Assembly: GCA_963742405.1 (NCBI GenBank)
Contig: CAVUMB010000008.1
Span: forward strand, 82,953-146,952
From: JAGVSR01 sp963742405
GTDB taxonomy: Bacteria; Pseudomonadota; Alphaproteobacteria; Rhizobiales; Hyphomicrobiaceae
Direction: 5' to 3'
Length of the DNA: 64,000 bases
The position numbers were made by a program, and so were the translations under genes. Under the pieces are notes generated by a model that worked only from the letters and a program-made list of their open reading frames with translations, was not told where the DNA came from and searched no databases. Of this stretch, positions 27,722 to 37,003 are shown in pieces (the first letter of the stretch is position 1; the number at the start of each line of letters is the position of its first letter).

Positions 27722-28219
27722 CTAACGGACCGCAGGATCAACAAAGCAGGCGCGCATGGCCTCGCATCGGTGCGGACCTGCGATATGCATGCTATCGCCC
27801 CGCGCTGGCGAGATGAACGCGCAAATCTGATCCAATCCCGCCTCGTCAAGCTCCGCTGGACCGCAAAACAGTCTGCCGTTTCCTCGTCGGGTCCACGGAA
27901 CTGGTGGCCGCATTCGTGAGCAAAGATCCACCTGCTGACAGGATTCGACACACGCGAGAGAAGATGTGTGTTCACGATAAGAAAGCCGGGATATGCGGCC
28001 GCATAGTCGTCCAGAGACTTGTCAACGACGACGCGACGCGTGCCGCATTGCGTGGTGCGGCCATCGATTTGGAACTGCCCGGCAGTGAATGACTGCATTG
28101 CCCCCAACGCGCGCGACGTAGTCCTCGGGCGTCGGAGTGTCGTCCGAAACGGCCGCACGAAAATCCAGGCACAATAAAACGAGGCTGATCACGCATACTA
28201 TTGAACGCTCAAGCACCAT
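27722..28219 (-). pseudogene. Exported HExxH metallopeptidase-like protein, frameshifted
   Basis: Three frames read together from 28219: a signal peptide (MVLERSIVCVISLVLLCLDF), then TTQCGTRRVVVDKSLDDYAA and WIFAHECGHQFRGPDEETAD, then LDEAGLDQICAFISPARGD and a Cys-containing end at 27722. HECGH fits HExxH and the following EETAD could supply the third ligand, as in gluzincin-like or small M48-like peptidases. Breaks lie near 28080 and 27860. The protein would be about 150-160 residues. The metallopeptidase call rests on the motif alone. Confidence 0.55.
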
Positions 28220-28556
28220 ACGTGCGCGCTCCAAACGAACCGACAACGACGCAGCAGCACACGATGTGAAGTCTGTTTGGCTTCCCACGGGCCAGCGGAT
28301 GCCCCAAACGCTTAAATCCGTTGAGGATCAACGGCCTAGTTCTCCTTCGCATACCTATGGTCGGCGGTCAGGCCGTCGCCTTCTCACACTTTTGAATGAA
28401 AGGCGTCGCCGCCACGGACCCGCGACGAACTATGACCCGTCCACACCTGTTTCTGCTTCAACACTGTCTCGCCCTTCGCAGCGGCGCTAGCGTTGAGTAC
28501 GCGAATCAAGCGTTCGCTCAAAACACCAAGGGGGGCTCGCCATGCATGAAGGCTCG
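28220..28556. other. Intergenic region, no gene supported
   Basis: About 340 bp between the remnant on the minus strand and the exported protein gene at 28557. Short open frames on both strands have no family signal or usable ribosome site. It presumably contains the promoter of the downstream gene; I could not fix its elements. Confidence 0.35.
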
Positions 28557-29096
28557 ATGAAGCATATTCTGAAGGCTGTTGCGAGCAGACTGCTTGCGTG
28601 TGCGCCCATAGCTGTTGGGCTGACCCTCGTCGCACCAGCCTTCGCGGGCTCTCCAACGCATCAAATTGTACTCGATGTGCGCGAGATCAAGGCGCTCGAC
28701 AAGTTCGATGAATTCTCCCTCGGTGATATTTTCTTCAGGGTCACGATTGCCGGAACAACGCAGTCCACTCCGATCCTGAAGCAAACCGCAGCCGTCGGCC
28801 AAGTCGTCAAGCCGGATTGGCAGATTATTCAGAACGTTGGACCTGGCGTGCATCCCGTTAAAGTCGAATTGATTGATAAGGATCTGTCCCAGGACGATGT
28901 GATCGACATCAACAAGCTCCCCAACAGACGCGTCCTAGAGTTCACGATCGACACCCGCCGGTGCCGCATCGAGGGCTTTGCGTCCACATACAATTGCAAA
29001 TCGCCCATCAGTCGGGCGGGCAAGGAAGCAAAGGCAGCGGAGATTTGCTTCACGGTCGACGCCAAGCCGATCACGAGCGAAGTGTCCTCGCGTTAA
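28557..29096 (+). CDS. Exported protein, possibly C2/beta-sandwich-like, unknown function
   Basis: About 179 residues from ATG at 28557, with a signal peptide ending PAFAG. The mature part begins HQIVLDVREIKALDKFDEF and contains GVHPVKVELIDKDLSQDDVI, an acidic pattern reminiscent of C2-type calcium loops. A Cys pair (RRCRIEGFASTYNC) may form a disulfide. No enzyme motif is visible. It stands alone with about 160 bp before the next small gene. Confidence 0.65.
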   Translation: MKHILKAVASRLLACAPIAVGLTLVAPAFAGSPTHQIVLDVREIKALDKFDEFSLGDIFFRVTIAGTTQSTPILKQTAAVGQVVKPDWQIIQNVGPGVHPVKVELIDKDLSQDDVIDINKLPNRRVLEFTIDTRRCRIEGFASTYNCKSPISRAGKEAKAAEICFTVDAKPITSEVSSR

Positions 29097-29260
29097 GCAC
29101 ACCAACGTCAGCCGAGAGATGAGGCTTGCGGACCGCAGCAACTGTGTCTCATGAGCATCGAGCGTTTGCGATTTCAGTATTCCGCTGATCGCGCCACGTG
29201 TTTTCCAGTGGCTGATCGAGCTACAATTTTCCTGTGAATGACGATTTTAGGGGAAATGAC

Positions 29261-29389
29261 ATGAAGAACGTAATTGCTTTGGCCTTGGTTGTTGGCGCTG
29301 TTGCACTCGGCGCTTGCCGTCGTGAAGAAGCTGCACCGGAACCCATGAAGCTTGGTGGCGCACCGGCTGCTGAGCAGTCAGCTCGCTAA
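29261..29389 (+). CDS. 42-residue lipoprotein
   Basis: ATG at 29261, with AGGGGAA eight bases upstream, encodes a hydrophobic start (KNVIALALVVGAVALGAC) ending in a lipobox-like LGAC. A short polar tail follows (RREEAAPEPMKLGGAPAAEQ) and a stop at 29387-29389. The mature peptide would be a Cys-lipidated tail of about 24 residues. A strong terminator lies 36 bp downstream, so this is a one-gene transcript. The composition and start site argue for a real gene despite its size. Confidence 0.65.
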   Translation: MKNVIALALVVGAVALGACRREEAAPEPMKLGGAPAAEQSAR

Positions 29390-29425
29390 GCACGAGCGCC
29401 AACTTTCGCGACCTGTAAATGTCCC

Positions 29426-29467
29426 AAACCCCTGAGCGTCGCGGCCGGCGACGCTCAGGGGTTTTTT
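29426..29467 (+). terminator. Strong rho-independent terminator
   Basis: A perfect 14-bp stem (CCCCTGAGCGTCGC at 29429-29442 with its complement at 29448-29461), loop GGCCG, followed by six T at 29462-29467. It ends the small lipoprotein transcript. AAA before the stem gives only a weak tail for the other strand. Confidence 0.92.
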
Positions 29468-29790
29468 GCCCGAACGATGCCATTGCCATTTCGCCTTGGC
29501 TGGTCACTGCCAACGAAACATGCCTCTTGATTCCAGCTTCGGTAAAGGCAGCACGAGTGACAGCGGCGACACGACAGGCTTCGCTCAGCGCTTCAGTACA
29601 GGCCTGCTCTCGCCTGAGCTTCGGAGCCGATGACTTGAGCGGTACCAGGAGAGCGAGCGGCTTCTCGGCGGGACAGATTTCGGCTCCTTCCGAAATTTTG
29701 CGGATCTCAAGAGATCCGATCGGCGTCGTCCGATCTCGAGACGTACGCTTGAGGTCCACAGCAATCACGAGTGTCATGTCACCACTTCGC
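29468..29790. other. Region between terminator and higA, no gene supported
   Basis: About 320 bp. A minus-strand frame starting at 29777 runs through this segment and on through the terminator stem to 29247. The first 100 residues (MTLVIAVDLKRTSRDRTTPI...) are not obviously random but reading through a perfect terminator and over the lipoprotein gene makes the whole frame doubtful. No repeat or RNA gene seen. Confidence 0.35.
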
Positions 29791-30246
29791 CTACGCCATC
29801 CAAGTCCTCTGGCCTGCAGAACTACTCACTAGCTCGCGCCGCGCGAGTGCAAGACCATCGCCACCTAGCTCATCGCCGTCATCTCGAAGGCGCCAAACGG
29901 CGGCAATAATCGGGGAAATGGCGATTAGCCCTTTTCGCCGCGGCTTCTTGGTCACTGCACCGTTCTCCAAGACCCAGGCGTCGTAGTGCGCCTGGAGGAC
30001 CAACCAGAACACCGCGTTCGTTCCGGTGATCCGCGCCAATTCGACCGCCAAGCCTCTTGAAACGCGCCGGCGTTCGTTCAGGAGGTTCGAAAGGGCAGAA
30101 AGAGGGACGCCCATCCGTTGCGCGGCCAGCTTCCGCGTCAAGTTCAGCCGGGGCCATATCACTTCCCGCAGCACCTCTCCTGGATGAGGAGGACCGATGA
30201 GTGCGTATTCCGCTCTCTCCTGTTGTCGAAATCGACAGTGCTCCAC
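29791..30246 (-). CDS. higA: HigA-family XRE antitoxin, without visible toxin partner
   Basis: The family signature is clear: GPPHPGEVLREVIWPRLNLT, LAAQRMGVPLSALSNLLNER and TGTNAVFWLVLQAHYDAW, the helix-turn-helix and tail of HigA antidotes. These repress their own operon and neutralise HigB ribonuclease. No HigB frame is found on either side. The start is unclear: GTG at 30246 is the nearest usable codon, but the true start may be lost. The C-terminal 45 residues after AHYDAW are longer than usual and of low conservation. Confidence 0.7.
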   Translation of the reverse strand: MEHCRFRQQERAEYALIGPPHPGEVLREVIWPRLNLTRKLAAQRMGVPLSALSNLLNERRRVSRGLAVELARITGTNAVFWLVLQAHYDAWVLENGAVTKKPRRKGLIAISPIIAAVWRLRDDGDELGGDGLALARRELVSSSAGQRTWMA

Positions 30247-30288
30247 AAGCCATCCCCCAAAGCCGCCAAGCCATTCAGCGAATTGCAA

Positions 30289-30901
30289 TTGAGCCTATCA
30301 CAAACATGTCACAAATTGAATGGAGATATTGCCGGAATTCCGCATCGGCGGGATTTTGCGTCGCAAAAAATAGAACTGAGACTGGAGATTCCGGCCGATT
30401 TCTTCGAGATTTTGCGCCCAGCGCGCCTCTCGGTTTCCAAACGAATTCGCGATTATTCCCTCAGAACAATTTCACGATGGCTAATAAACGAGAATATACT
30501 CCTCGACCCGAGACGAGCCTCAGAGCCCCACGTTGAGATGGCAATTTCTGACTACGACATTGCCCACCCGACTGCTTTTACAATCGTGCCAAATAACAAT
30601 TGCAGACGGCTCATGATCGACATCATGGATCGCCAAGAAATTATAGCCCCTTCGTGCTCTGACTTGCGCTAACTTTCTCTAGCTCGCTGATCGAGCCATC
30701 AGAGATTTTCCTCGCTCTTGATCTGCGATCCGGGAATGCTGGGGCAGCGTGAAGGCCTGTGGAGGCCCTATTGCCTCAAATTCTGACCAGCAAGGACCCG
30801 TGAATTACTATATCTTATCCAACGACATCCGCTTGCTTCCAGGCATGGATGCGGCAGTCTCGACTGGTCGATGACTGGCCCAGTCGGAAGGGCGAAGTAC
30901 T
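30289..30901. other. Long lower-GC region without supported genes
   Basis: About 610 bp with visibly lower GC around 30290-30640 than the flanks. A plus-strand frame (to 30672) overlaps higA in antisense and has no family signal. The segment ends at the VIT-like gene and seems to mark the right edge of the decayed island. No repeat, tRNA or terminator was found. Confidence 0.4.
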
Positions 30902-31588
30902 ATGATGCAAAATGCAGAAAGCTCCGTGAGCCTACCCGACACTGGCGAATCGCGCACCGGCTTGGACCCGATCGAGCGCTCGTCTGAGATCATGTTCGGT
31001 CTCATCATGGCGTTCACGTTCACCTGCACGATCAGCGTGACTTCGAGTTCCCGCGCCGATGTGATGACGATGCTCGCAGGCGCACTGGGCTGCAACATTG
31101 CCTGGGGTCTCGTCGACGCCGCGATGTTTCTTCTTGCTCAGATCGTATCGCGCGAGCAACGGCGCAGCCTGGCCCTGGACATCGCCTCGGCCTCCGCTCC
31201 TCAAGCGCGACGGCTGCTGATCGACAACCTCCCGGACGGCGTCGACAAAGTGTTCAATACGTCCGATCTCGACCGCCTCGCCGGTGCCATCCGGGCTATG
31301 CCGGCTTCGCCGCGCCGGGCGGCACCGACAGCAGATGACCTTCGCGGAGCCGTTCATATTTTTCTTCTGGTTTTCCTCTCCACTCTGCCGGTCGCCTTGC
31401 CGTTCCTATTTATGACAGACGTCGGGATCGCATTGCGCACGTCGAACGCCATTGCCGTGATCCTGCTGTTTATTGTGGGGACTGGACTCGGCAAGCACAT
31501 GAAGTGGAGGCCGTACTGGGTCACCGGCCTGAGCGTTGCCCTCTTCGGCGCTCTTCTCGTCGCCATCACCATCGCTCTTGGAGGATAA
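30902..31588 (+). CDS. VIT1/CCC1-like membrane protein
   Basis: A 228-residue protein from ATG at 30902. It has about five hydrophobic segments: the first (IMFGLIMAFTFTCTISVTSS) and second (MLAGALGCNIAWGLVDAAMF) fit the VIT/CCC1-like iron or manganese transporter group, followed by a soluble helical loop and three C-terminal segments. The metal-site carboxylates of true VIT proteins are not obvious, so the transported ion is uncertain. It begins a plus-strand run leading to two SulP genes. Confidence 0.7.
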   Translation: MMQNAESSVSLPDTGESRTGLDPIERSSEIMFGLIMAFTFTCTISVTSSSRADVMTMLAGALGCNIAWGLVDAAMFLLAQIVSREQRRSLALDIASASAPQARRLLIDNLPDGVDKVFNTSDLDRLAGAIRAMPASPRRAAPTADDLRGAVHIFLLVFLSTLPVALPFLFMTDVGIALRTSNAIAVILLFIVGTGLGKHMKWRPYWVTGLSVALFGALLVAITIALGG

Positions 31589-31665
31589 GGTTCCCGACGG
31601 ACTTGCCACCACGCAGGCCCGATGAGCCTCCCGGCGATCGGGGCTGAATACTAGATCGAGAGGGC

Positions 31666-33393
31666 ATGATGGATACCGGTACCAAACTCAGCGATCTCGA
31701 CCTGCGGCGGTGGATTCCCGCCCTGAATTGGTTGCGGACTTACGACACGTCCTGGCTGCGCGGTGACCTGATCGCCGGTCTCACGCTTGCGGCCTACCTC
31801 CTACCTGCCGGCCTCGGGGATGCCTCGCTCGCCAATCTGCCGCCGCAGGCGGGATTGTATGCCTGCCTCTTTTCGGGGCTCGTGTTCTGGCTGTTCTGCA
31901 GTTCCCGCCACACAGCCATTTCGGTCACCTCCGCGATTTCATTGCTGGTCGGCGCGTCGCTGTCCGATATCGCCGGCGGCGATGCGTCCCGGTTCGGTGC
32001 ACTTGCTGCGGGCACGGCCATTCTCGTGGCCATCATTGCCTTCATCGCATGGGCCGTTCGTGCCGGCGCCATCGTCAATTTCATTTCCGAAAGCGTGATG
32101 GTCGGCTTCAAATGCGGCGTGGCGCTCTACTTGGCCAGTACGCAGCTCCCGAAGCTCTTCGGGATCCATGGGGCACATGGGGACTTCTGGGAGAACAGCG
32201 GCAATTTCATCAAGCATCTCGGTGAGACGAACTCGGCCTCCCTCGGTGTCGGGCTTGCGGCTCTGGTGGCGCTCGTCCTGGGCAAGGTCCTCCTTCCCAA
32301 CAAGCCCATTGCACTTTTCGTGGTGGTGGGCGGGATCATTGCGTCGGCACTGCTCGGCCTCGATGCAAAGGGCGTCAAGCTTCTGGGTGAAGTGCCCCAA
32401 GGCTTGCCAGCGATTGGCTTGCCTCAGGTCTACTGGTCGGACTTTAACGCCCTCCTGCCGCTGGCGCTTCGCATGCTTCCTGCTCGCCGCAGTCGAAACG
32501 GCTGCCATCGGCCGCACGTTCGCCGCGAAACATGGCGGTCGGCTCGACGCCAATCAGGAGTTCCTGGCGCTTGCTGCCTCCAATCTCACCGCGGGATTGG
32601 GGCGCGGCTTCCCAGTCAGCGGCGGCATGTCCCAGTCACTGGTCAACGAAGGCAGCGGCGCCCGTACGCCGCTGTCCGGCGCGTTCTCAGCCTTGTTCAT
32701 TCTGTTGGTCATCCTCTTCCTGTCGGATCAGCTGAGCGCCCTACCGCAGCCGGTTCTGGCGGCCGTCGTCCTGATGGCCGTCGCTGGCCTGTTCCAGGCC
32801 GAGGCGCTGCGGCACCTGTGGCGGGCCAGCCGCCCGGACTTTGTCGTGGCGATGGCGTCGCTGATCGGCGTGCTGGGCTCCGGCTTGCTGCGCGGCGTCA
32901 TGATCGGCGCCATCATCTCTCTTGGTGCAGCTCATGTACCGCACCTCTCAGCCGCACGTGGCGGTGCTCGGTCGTATCCCAGGCACACGCCGCTTTTCGG
33001 ATATGGAGCGTCATACGGATAACGAGGCGATCCCTGGCGCTCTGATCGTCCGGCCCGAAGCGAGCCTGATCTACTTCAACATTGACCATGTCTGCGACAC
33101 GCATCCTTACGCGGGTCCGCGCGGAGACCATCAAACCCAGGCTCGTCGTGCTCGATCTGTCGGCCGCACCCTATGTGGATCTGCAGAGCGCCCATTCGCT
33201 GGCCGGAATGGCCGACGAACTCCGAACTCTTGGCGTCCGACTGCAGGTCGTCGAAGCGCGCTCGGGTGTTCGTGACCGTTTGAACAGCGAAGGTCTGGAA
33301 GAGCGGATCGGGAGGGCCAACCGGTTTGTGACGGTCGCTGATGCACTCGACGAATTCGAGCGGTCCCAATCGAAGACATCCGAAACCCGATGA
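31666..33393 (+). CDS. SulP-family anion transporter with STAS domain (copy 1), three frameshifts
   Basis: The N-terminal half reads in frame from 31666 (LRGDLIAGLTLAAYLLPAGL, FISESVMVGFKCGVALYLAS) to about 32465. The middle (ANQEFLALAASNLTAGLGRG, PVLAAVVLMAVAGLFQAEAL) is in a second frame to about 32930. SQPHVAVLGRIPGTRRFSDM and GALIVRPEASLIYFNID are in a third. The STAS end (RLVVLDLSAAPYVDLQSAHS) is in a fourth from about 33088. With repairs this is a normal 570-residue SulP protein: a membrane anion carrier (sulfate, bicarbonate or others) plus a cytoplasmic STAS domain. A non-functional gene or assembly indels are both possible. Confidence 0.85.
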
Positions 33394-33402
33394 CGCCGCT
33401 TT

Positions 33403-35336
33403 ATGACCAGTCCGCCACTCCTCTCCGCCCAGCCTGAGCCGGGTCGCATCCCGCGTCCTCAGCGCGCGTCCGACCAAGGCGGCGTCATGCGTTGGCTGCC
33501 CGGCCTCGACACGCTGCGCCACTACGATCCGTCATGGCTCCGCCATGACATCGTGGCCGGGTTGGTTCTGACGACCATGCTCGTGCCTGTCGGCATTGCC
33601 TACGCCGTCGCGTCCGGTGTTCCAGGCATCTACGGCCTCTATGCGACCATCATCCCGCTGCTGGCCTACGCACTGTTCGGCCCCAGCCGCATTCTGGTAC
33701 TTGGCCCGGATTCCTCGCTGGCGGCGGTCATCCTCGCGGTCGTGCTGCCACTGTCCGGCGGAGATCCGATGCGGGCCGTCGCACTCGCCAGCATGATGGC
33801 GATCGTCTCGGGCGTTATCTGCATTCTAGCTGGATTGGCCCGCCTCGGTTTCATCACCGAGCTTCTGTCCAAGCCGATCCGCTACGGATACATGAACGGC
33901 ATCGCACTCACCGTCTTGATCAGCCAGCTTCCCAAACTCTTCGGGTTCTCGATCGAGGACGCCGGACCGATCCTCGATCTTTGGGCCATTGGCAAAGCAG
34001 CTATCGGGGGACAGGCGAACTGGACGACCTTCCTGATCGGAGTGGGAACGCTGGGGGTGATCCTGCTGCTCAAGGGCAGCAAACGATTGCCGGGCATCCT
34101 GATCGCGGTGGTTGGAGCCACGCTCGCGGTCGGAATGCTCGATTTGGCGGAGAGAGCCGGCGTATCGGTCCTGGGTCCACTTCCGCAGGGTCTGCCGTCG
34201 TTCGCTATCCCGTGGATGGCCTACAATGACCTGGTCCCTGTGCTCCTCGGCGGTCTCGCCGTTGCCCTGGTCTCGTTTGCCGACACCAGCGTTTTGTCAC
34301 GCTCCTATGCGGCACGAACTCGGACGTATGTCGACCCGAACCAGGAGATGGTGGGCCTCGGCGCAGCAAATCTCGCGGCCGGCTTCTTCCAGGGATTTCC
34401 AATCAGCAGCAGTTCCTCGCGCACGCCTGTCGCTGAGGCGGCAGGCGCAAGAACCCAGTTGACCGGAGTCGTCGGAGCGCTCGCCGTGGCTCTTCTGCTG
34501 GTTGCAGCACCGAACCTTCTCCAGAATTTGCCGTCGAGCGCACTCGCTGCCGTGGTCATCGCGTCAGCAATCGGTCTCATCGAAATCAAGGATCTCATTC
34601 GCATTTACCGGGTGCAACAGTGGGAGTTCTGGCTCTCCATGGCCTGTTTGGTAGGCGTGGCCGTACTTAGGTGCGATACCTGGCATCGCTCTGGCGGTCG
34701 TGATTGCCGTGATTGAATTCCTATGGGATGCGTGGCGCCCGCATTCCGCTGTGCTTGGACGCGCAGAAGGCGTCAAAGGCTACCATGACATCAAGCGCTA
34801 TCCCGAGGCCCGCCTCATTCCTGGCCTCGTGCTGTTTCGCTGGGACGCGCCCTTGTTCTTTGCCAACGCCGAGCTGTTCCAGGAGCGCATCCTGGAGGCG
34901 GCCGCGACCTCACCGACTCCCGTGCGCTGGCTGGTTGTTGCGGCTGAGCCCGTAACGAGCGTCGACATCACGGCCGCTGATGTCCTGGCCGAATTGGACC
35001 ACACGTTGCGGGATGCTGGGCATTGAACTCTGCTTTGCCGAACTGAAAGACCCGGTCAAGGACAAGCTGAAGCGCTTCGGATTGTTCACGCAGCTCGGCG
35101 AAGAGGGGTTCTTTCCAACTCTAGGCGCGGCGGTCAGCGCGTATCTCAAGACCCACTCGGTGGACTGGAAAGACTGGGAGGATCGAACGCATCTGATGAA
35201 AGGGATTGTAGGCCAGAAGCGCCATAGTCGAGTAACGACGTGTAGATCTCACGCCTTGACTTGCTGTGCTGGCGGGCGAAGGTTGAAAGATGCTGACCCT
35301 CTATATTCTCCGGCACGCCAAAGCCGCACCGGCTGA
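33403..35336 (+). CDS. SulP-family anion transporter with STAS domain (copy 2), frameshifted
   Basis: It starts at ATG 33403, ten bases after copy 1. The membrane domain is intact to about 34665 (LRHDIVAGLVLTTMLVPVGI, DPNQEMVGLGAANLAAGFFQ). A one-base loss near 34668 shifts the frame; the next frame continues GAIPGIALAVVIAVIEFLWD and into the STAS domain (VRWLVVAAEPVTSVDITAAD). A further shift near 35010 gives GIELCFAELKDPVKDKLKRF. The last in-frame stop (35336) overlaps sixA by 47 bp, so the natural end may be earlier. The two copies are clear paralogues but not identical; the substrate of each is unknown. Confidence 0.82.
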
Positions 35337-35796
35337 CGCAGTTCAGAACGACTACGAGCGCCCCCTCACCAAGGGCGGTGCCAAGGATGCAGCCAACATC
35401 GGCAAATACCTCAGGACCGAAAGCCTACAGCTAGATCTCGTTCTCTGTTCCGGCGCGACGCGAACACGCGCAACTTTGGAACGCGTTCTTGCCGAACTCG
35501 GCGAACCGGCGCCCGAAGTCCGCTACGAAAGCGCTCTCTATCATTCATCTCCTGCCGCCCTGCTCGAAACACTGCAGAATCTCGCCGCGGCGCCACAACA
35601 CGTCATGACGGTTGGCCACAATCCAGAACTTCACGCGCTCTGCGTTGAATTGATTGGGCAGGGCAAACCGAAGGACGTTTCCGCGCTTACGTCGAAGCTC
35701 CCGAAATCTGCGCTTGCGGTCATCGAATTCGATGTTGCGGAATGGCAAGAGGTTCGCGCCGGATCAGGCAGATTGGCGCGCTTCATTACACCGTAG
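35290..35796 (+). CDS. sixA: SixA-like histidine phosphatase
   Basis: A 168-residue protein with the RHG-type catalytic motif LYILRHAKAA at the N-terminus, conserved GATRTRATLERVL and the second His motif VGHNPEL near residue 100. SixA enzymes remove phosphate from phosphohistidine proteins. AAGGTTGAAAG precedes the start. Its ATG is within the apparent end of the SulP copy 2 frame. Confidence 0.85.
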   Translation: MLTLYILRHAKAAPADAVQNDYERPLTKGGAKDAANIGKYLRTESLQLDLVLCSGATRTRATLERVLAELGEPAPEVRYESALYHSSPAALLETLQNLAAAPQHVMTVGHNPELHALCVELIGQGKPKDVSALTSKLPKSALAVIEFDVAEWQEVRAGSGRLARFITP

Positions 35797-36099
35797 ACGA
35801 TCAGACGATGCACCTCCTTCGCAGAGGTCCGGCACGGACGCAGACGCCGCCGTAGATGCGACAGCCGATTTAGAGGTGTGCGGGTTTCTCTTTGACGGCG
35901 CCTAATCCAATCGAATTCATGCAATGTCTGTCTCGAATTGAGCTCTTGCGCAGGACCGCTTTCTCCGTTTATGGACCGAGGACGAAGGCGACTGAACCAA
36001 TAACAAATAAAATACGAGTTCTGGTGTTTTTAATGGTGCAATCATGAGCAGTTCGGCCTACCCGCAAGGGCCGCTGAGCCGGATAATGATGTTCCACTC

Positions 36100-36489
36100 G
36101 TGCTAGGGCCAAAGGCATCGGTGATAGGTTGTCTAGCACTTCCCGGTGAGGCCATTATCCAGGGGCGCCTAGAGGGAGAGATCAAAGCTGACGGAATTCT
36201 TGTCTGTCGCGGCGGGACAATCTCAGGGACCGTAATCGCCACTGAGGTCACCATAGAGGGCGAAGCTCTTGATGTACTGATCTTTGCAGACAGTGTCGTC
36301 CTGCGTGATGGGTCGACCGTCACAGGCGAGATCTGGCACAAAGAGTTGGTGCTAGAAGCTGGTCACCTGTTCGAGGGCAAGAGCAGACGTCACGAAGACC
36401 CAAGAAGCTTGGCACCCTTGCCGCCTCCAAGCTCGGAGGCTGAGGAGCCTTTCGACGAAGAAGCTCCCGATGTCATCGAAACTGCTTAG
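36100..36489 (+). CDS. Bactofilin (polymer-forming cytoskeletal protein)
   Basis: A 129-residue reading from GTG at 36100 with the right-handed beta-helix pattern of bactofilins: SVIGCLALPGEAIIQGRLEG, GTISGTVIATEVTIEGE and GSTVTGEIWHKELVLEAGHL. Such proteins assemble into filaments that localise wall enzymes or shape the cell. A better start may be ATG at 36044 (MSSSAYPQGPLSR), but it is in another frame and meets a stop at 36104; one indel near 36085 would join it. The acidic Pro-rich C-terminal tail is typical. Confidence 0.82.
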   Translation: MLGPKASVIGCLALPGEAIIQGRLEGEIKADGILVCRGGTISGTVIATEVTIEGEALDVLIFADSVVLRDGSTVTGEIWHKELVLEAGHLFEGKSRRHEDPRSLAPLPPPSSEAEEPFDEEAPDVIETA

Positions 36490-36530
36490 CCTAGCTTGAT
36501 GCTTCTGTGCGCTGTGGGAAGGAGAGATCC

Positions 36531-36977
36531 ATGCTGCGCCAGTTCCTGTTCGGTGGCTCCATCAGCATTTGCAATATCGTCATCCACGCTCTCATCATGA
36601 CAGCCGTGGTTCGCGCCTCTCAGGCGGCAGCTGCTAAAGCCGCGACACGTCCCAATCTGTTGCTGATCGCCGTAATGGTGGCGACGGCATCCGTATTGAT
36701 GGTGGCCCACACATGCGAAATCATTGTGTGGTCTCTGGCCTACGGGCTTGTCGACGCCGTCTCCGACAGCACGGCTCACCTCTACTTCGCGTTCGTGAAT
36801 TACACGACACTCGGATATGGCGATATTGTTCCGGTGGAGAGGTGGCGGCTGCTCGGCCCGATGACAGCCATGAATGGAGTGCTTCTGTTCGGTTGGTCGA
36901 CTGCCGTCATTTTCGAGGTCTTGCGGAAGACAATAGCCCGCAGTTCATCTGCAGACGACATCGATCCGGCCAGATAG
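36531..36977 (+). CDS. Two-TM potassium-channel-like protein
   Basis: About 148 residues from ATG at 36531, with GGAGAGA upstream. Hydrophobic segments at the N-terminus and centre are followed by a pore helix and selectivity filter (FVNYTTLGYGDIVP) and a last TM segment (GPMTAMNGVLLFGWSTAVIF). The TTLGYGD motif is diagnostic of the ion-channel (Ion_trans_2) pore. No cytoplasmic RCK domain follows. It lies 26 bp before the cation/proton antiporter gene. Confidence 0.85.
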   Translation: MLRQFLFGGSISICNIVIHALIMTAVVRASQAAAAKAATRPNLLLIAVMVATASVLMVAHTCEIIVWSLAYGLVDAVSDSTAHLYFAFVNYTTLGYGDIVPVERWRLLGPMTAMNGVLLFGWSTAVIFEVLRKTIARSSSADDIDPAR

Positions 36978-37003
36978 ACTTGAGCCAAAAGGAACGGGTG
37001 CTC

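Noticed and set aside
29247..29777. 176-residue minus-strand frame
   Set aside because: It reads through a perfect terminator stem and the antisense of a credible lipoprotein gene, with no family signal in the second half.
30118..30672. 184-residue plus-strand frame
   Set aside because: Its first third is antisense to the conserved higA core and the rest has no recognisable domain or good start.
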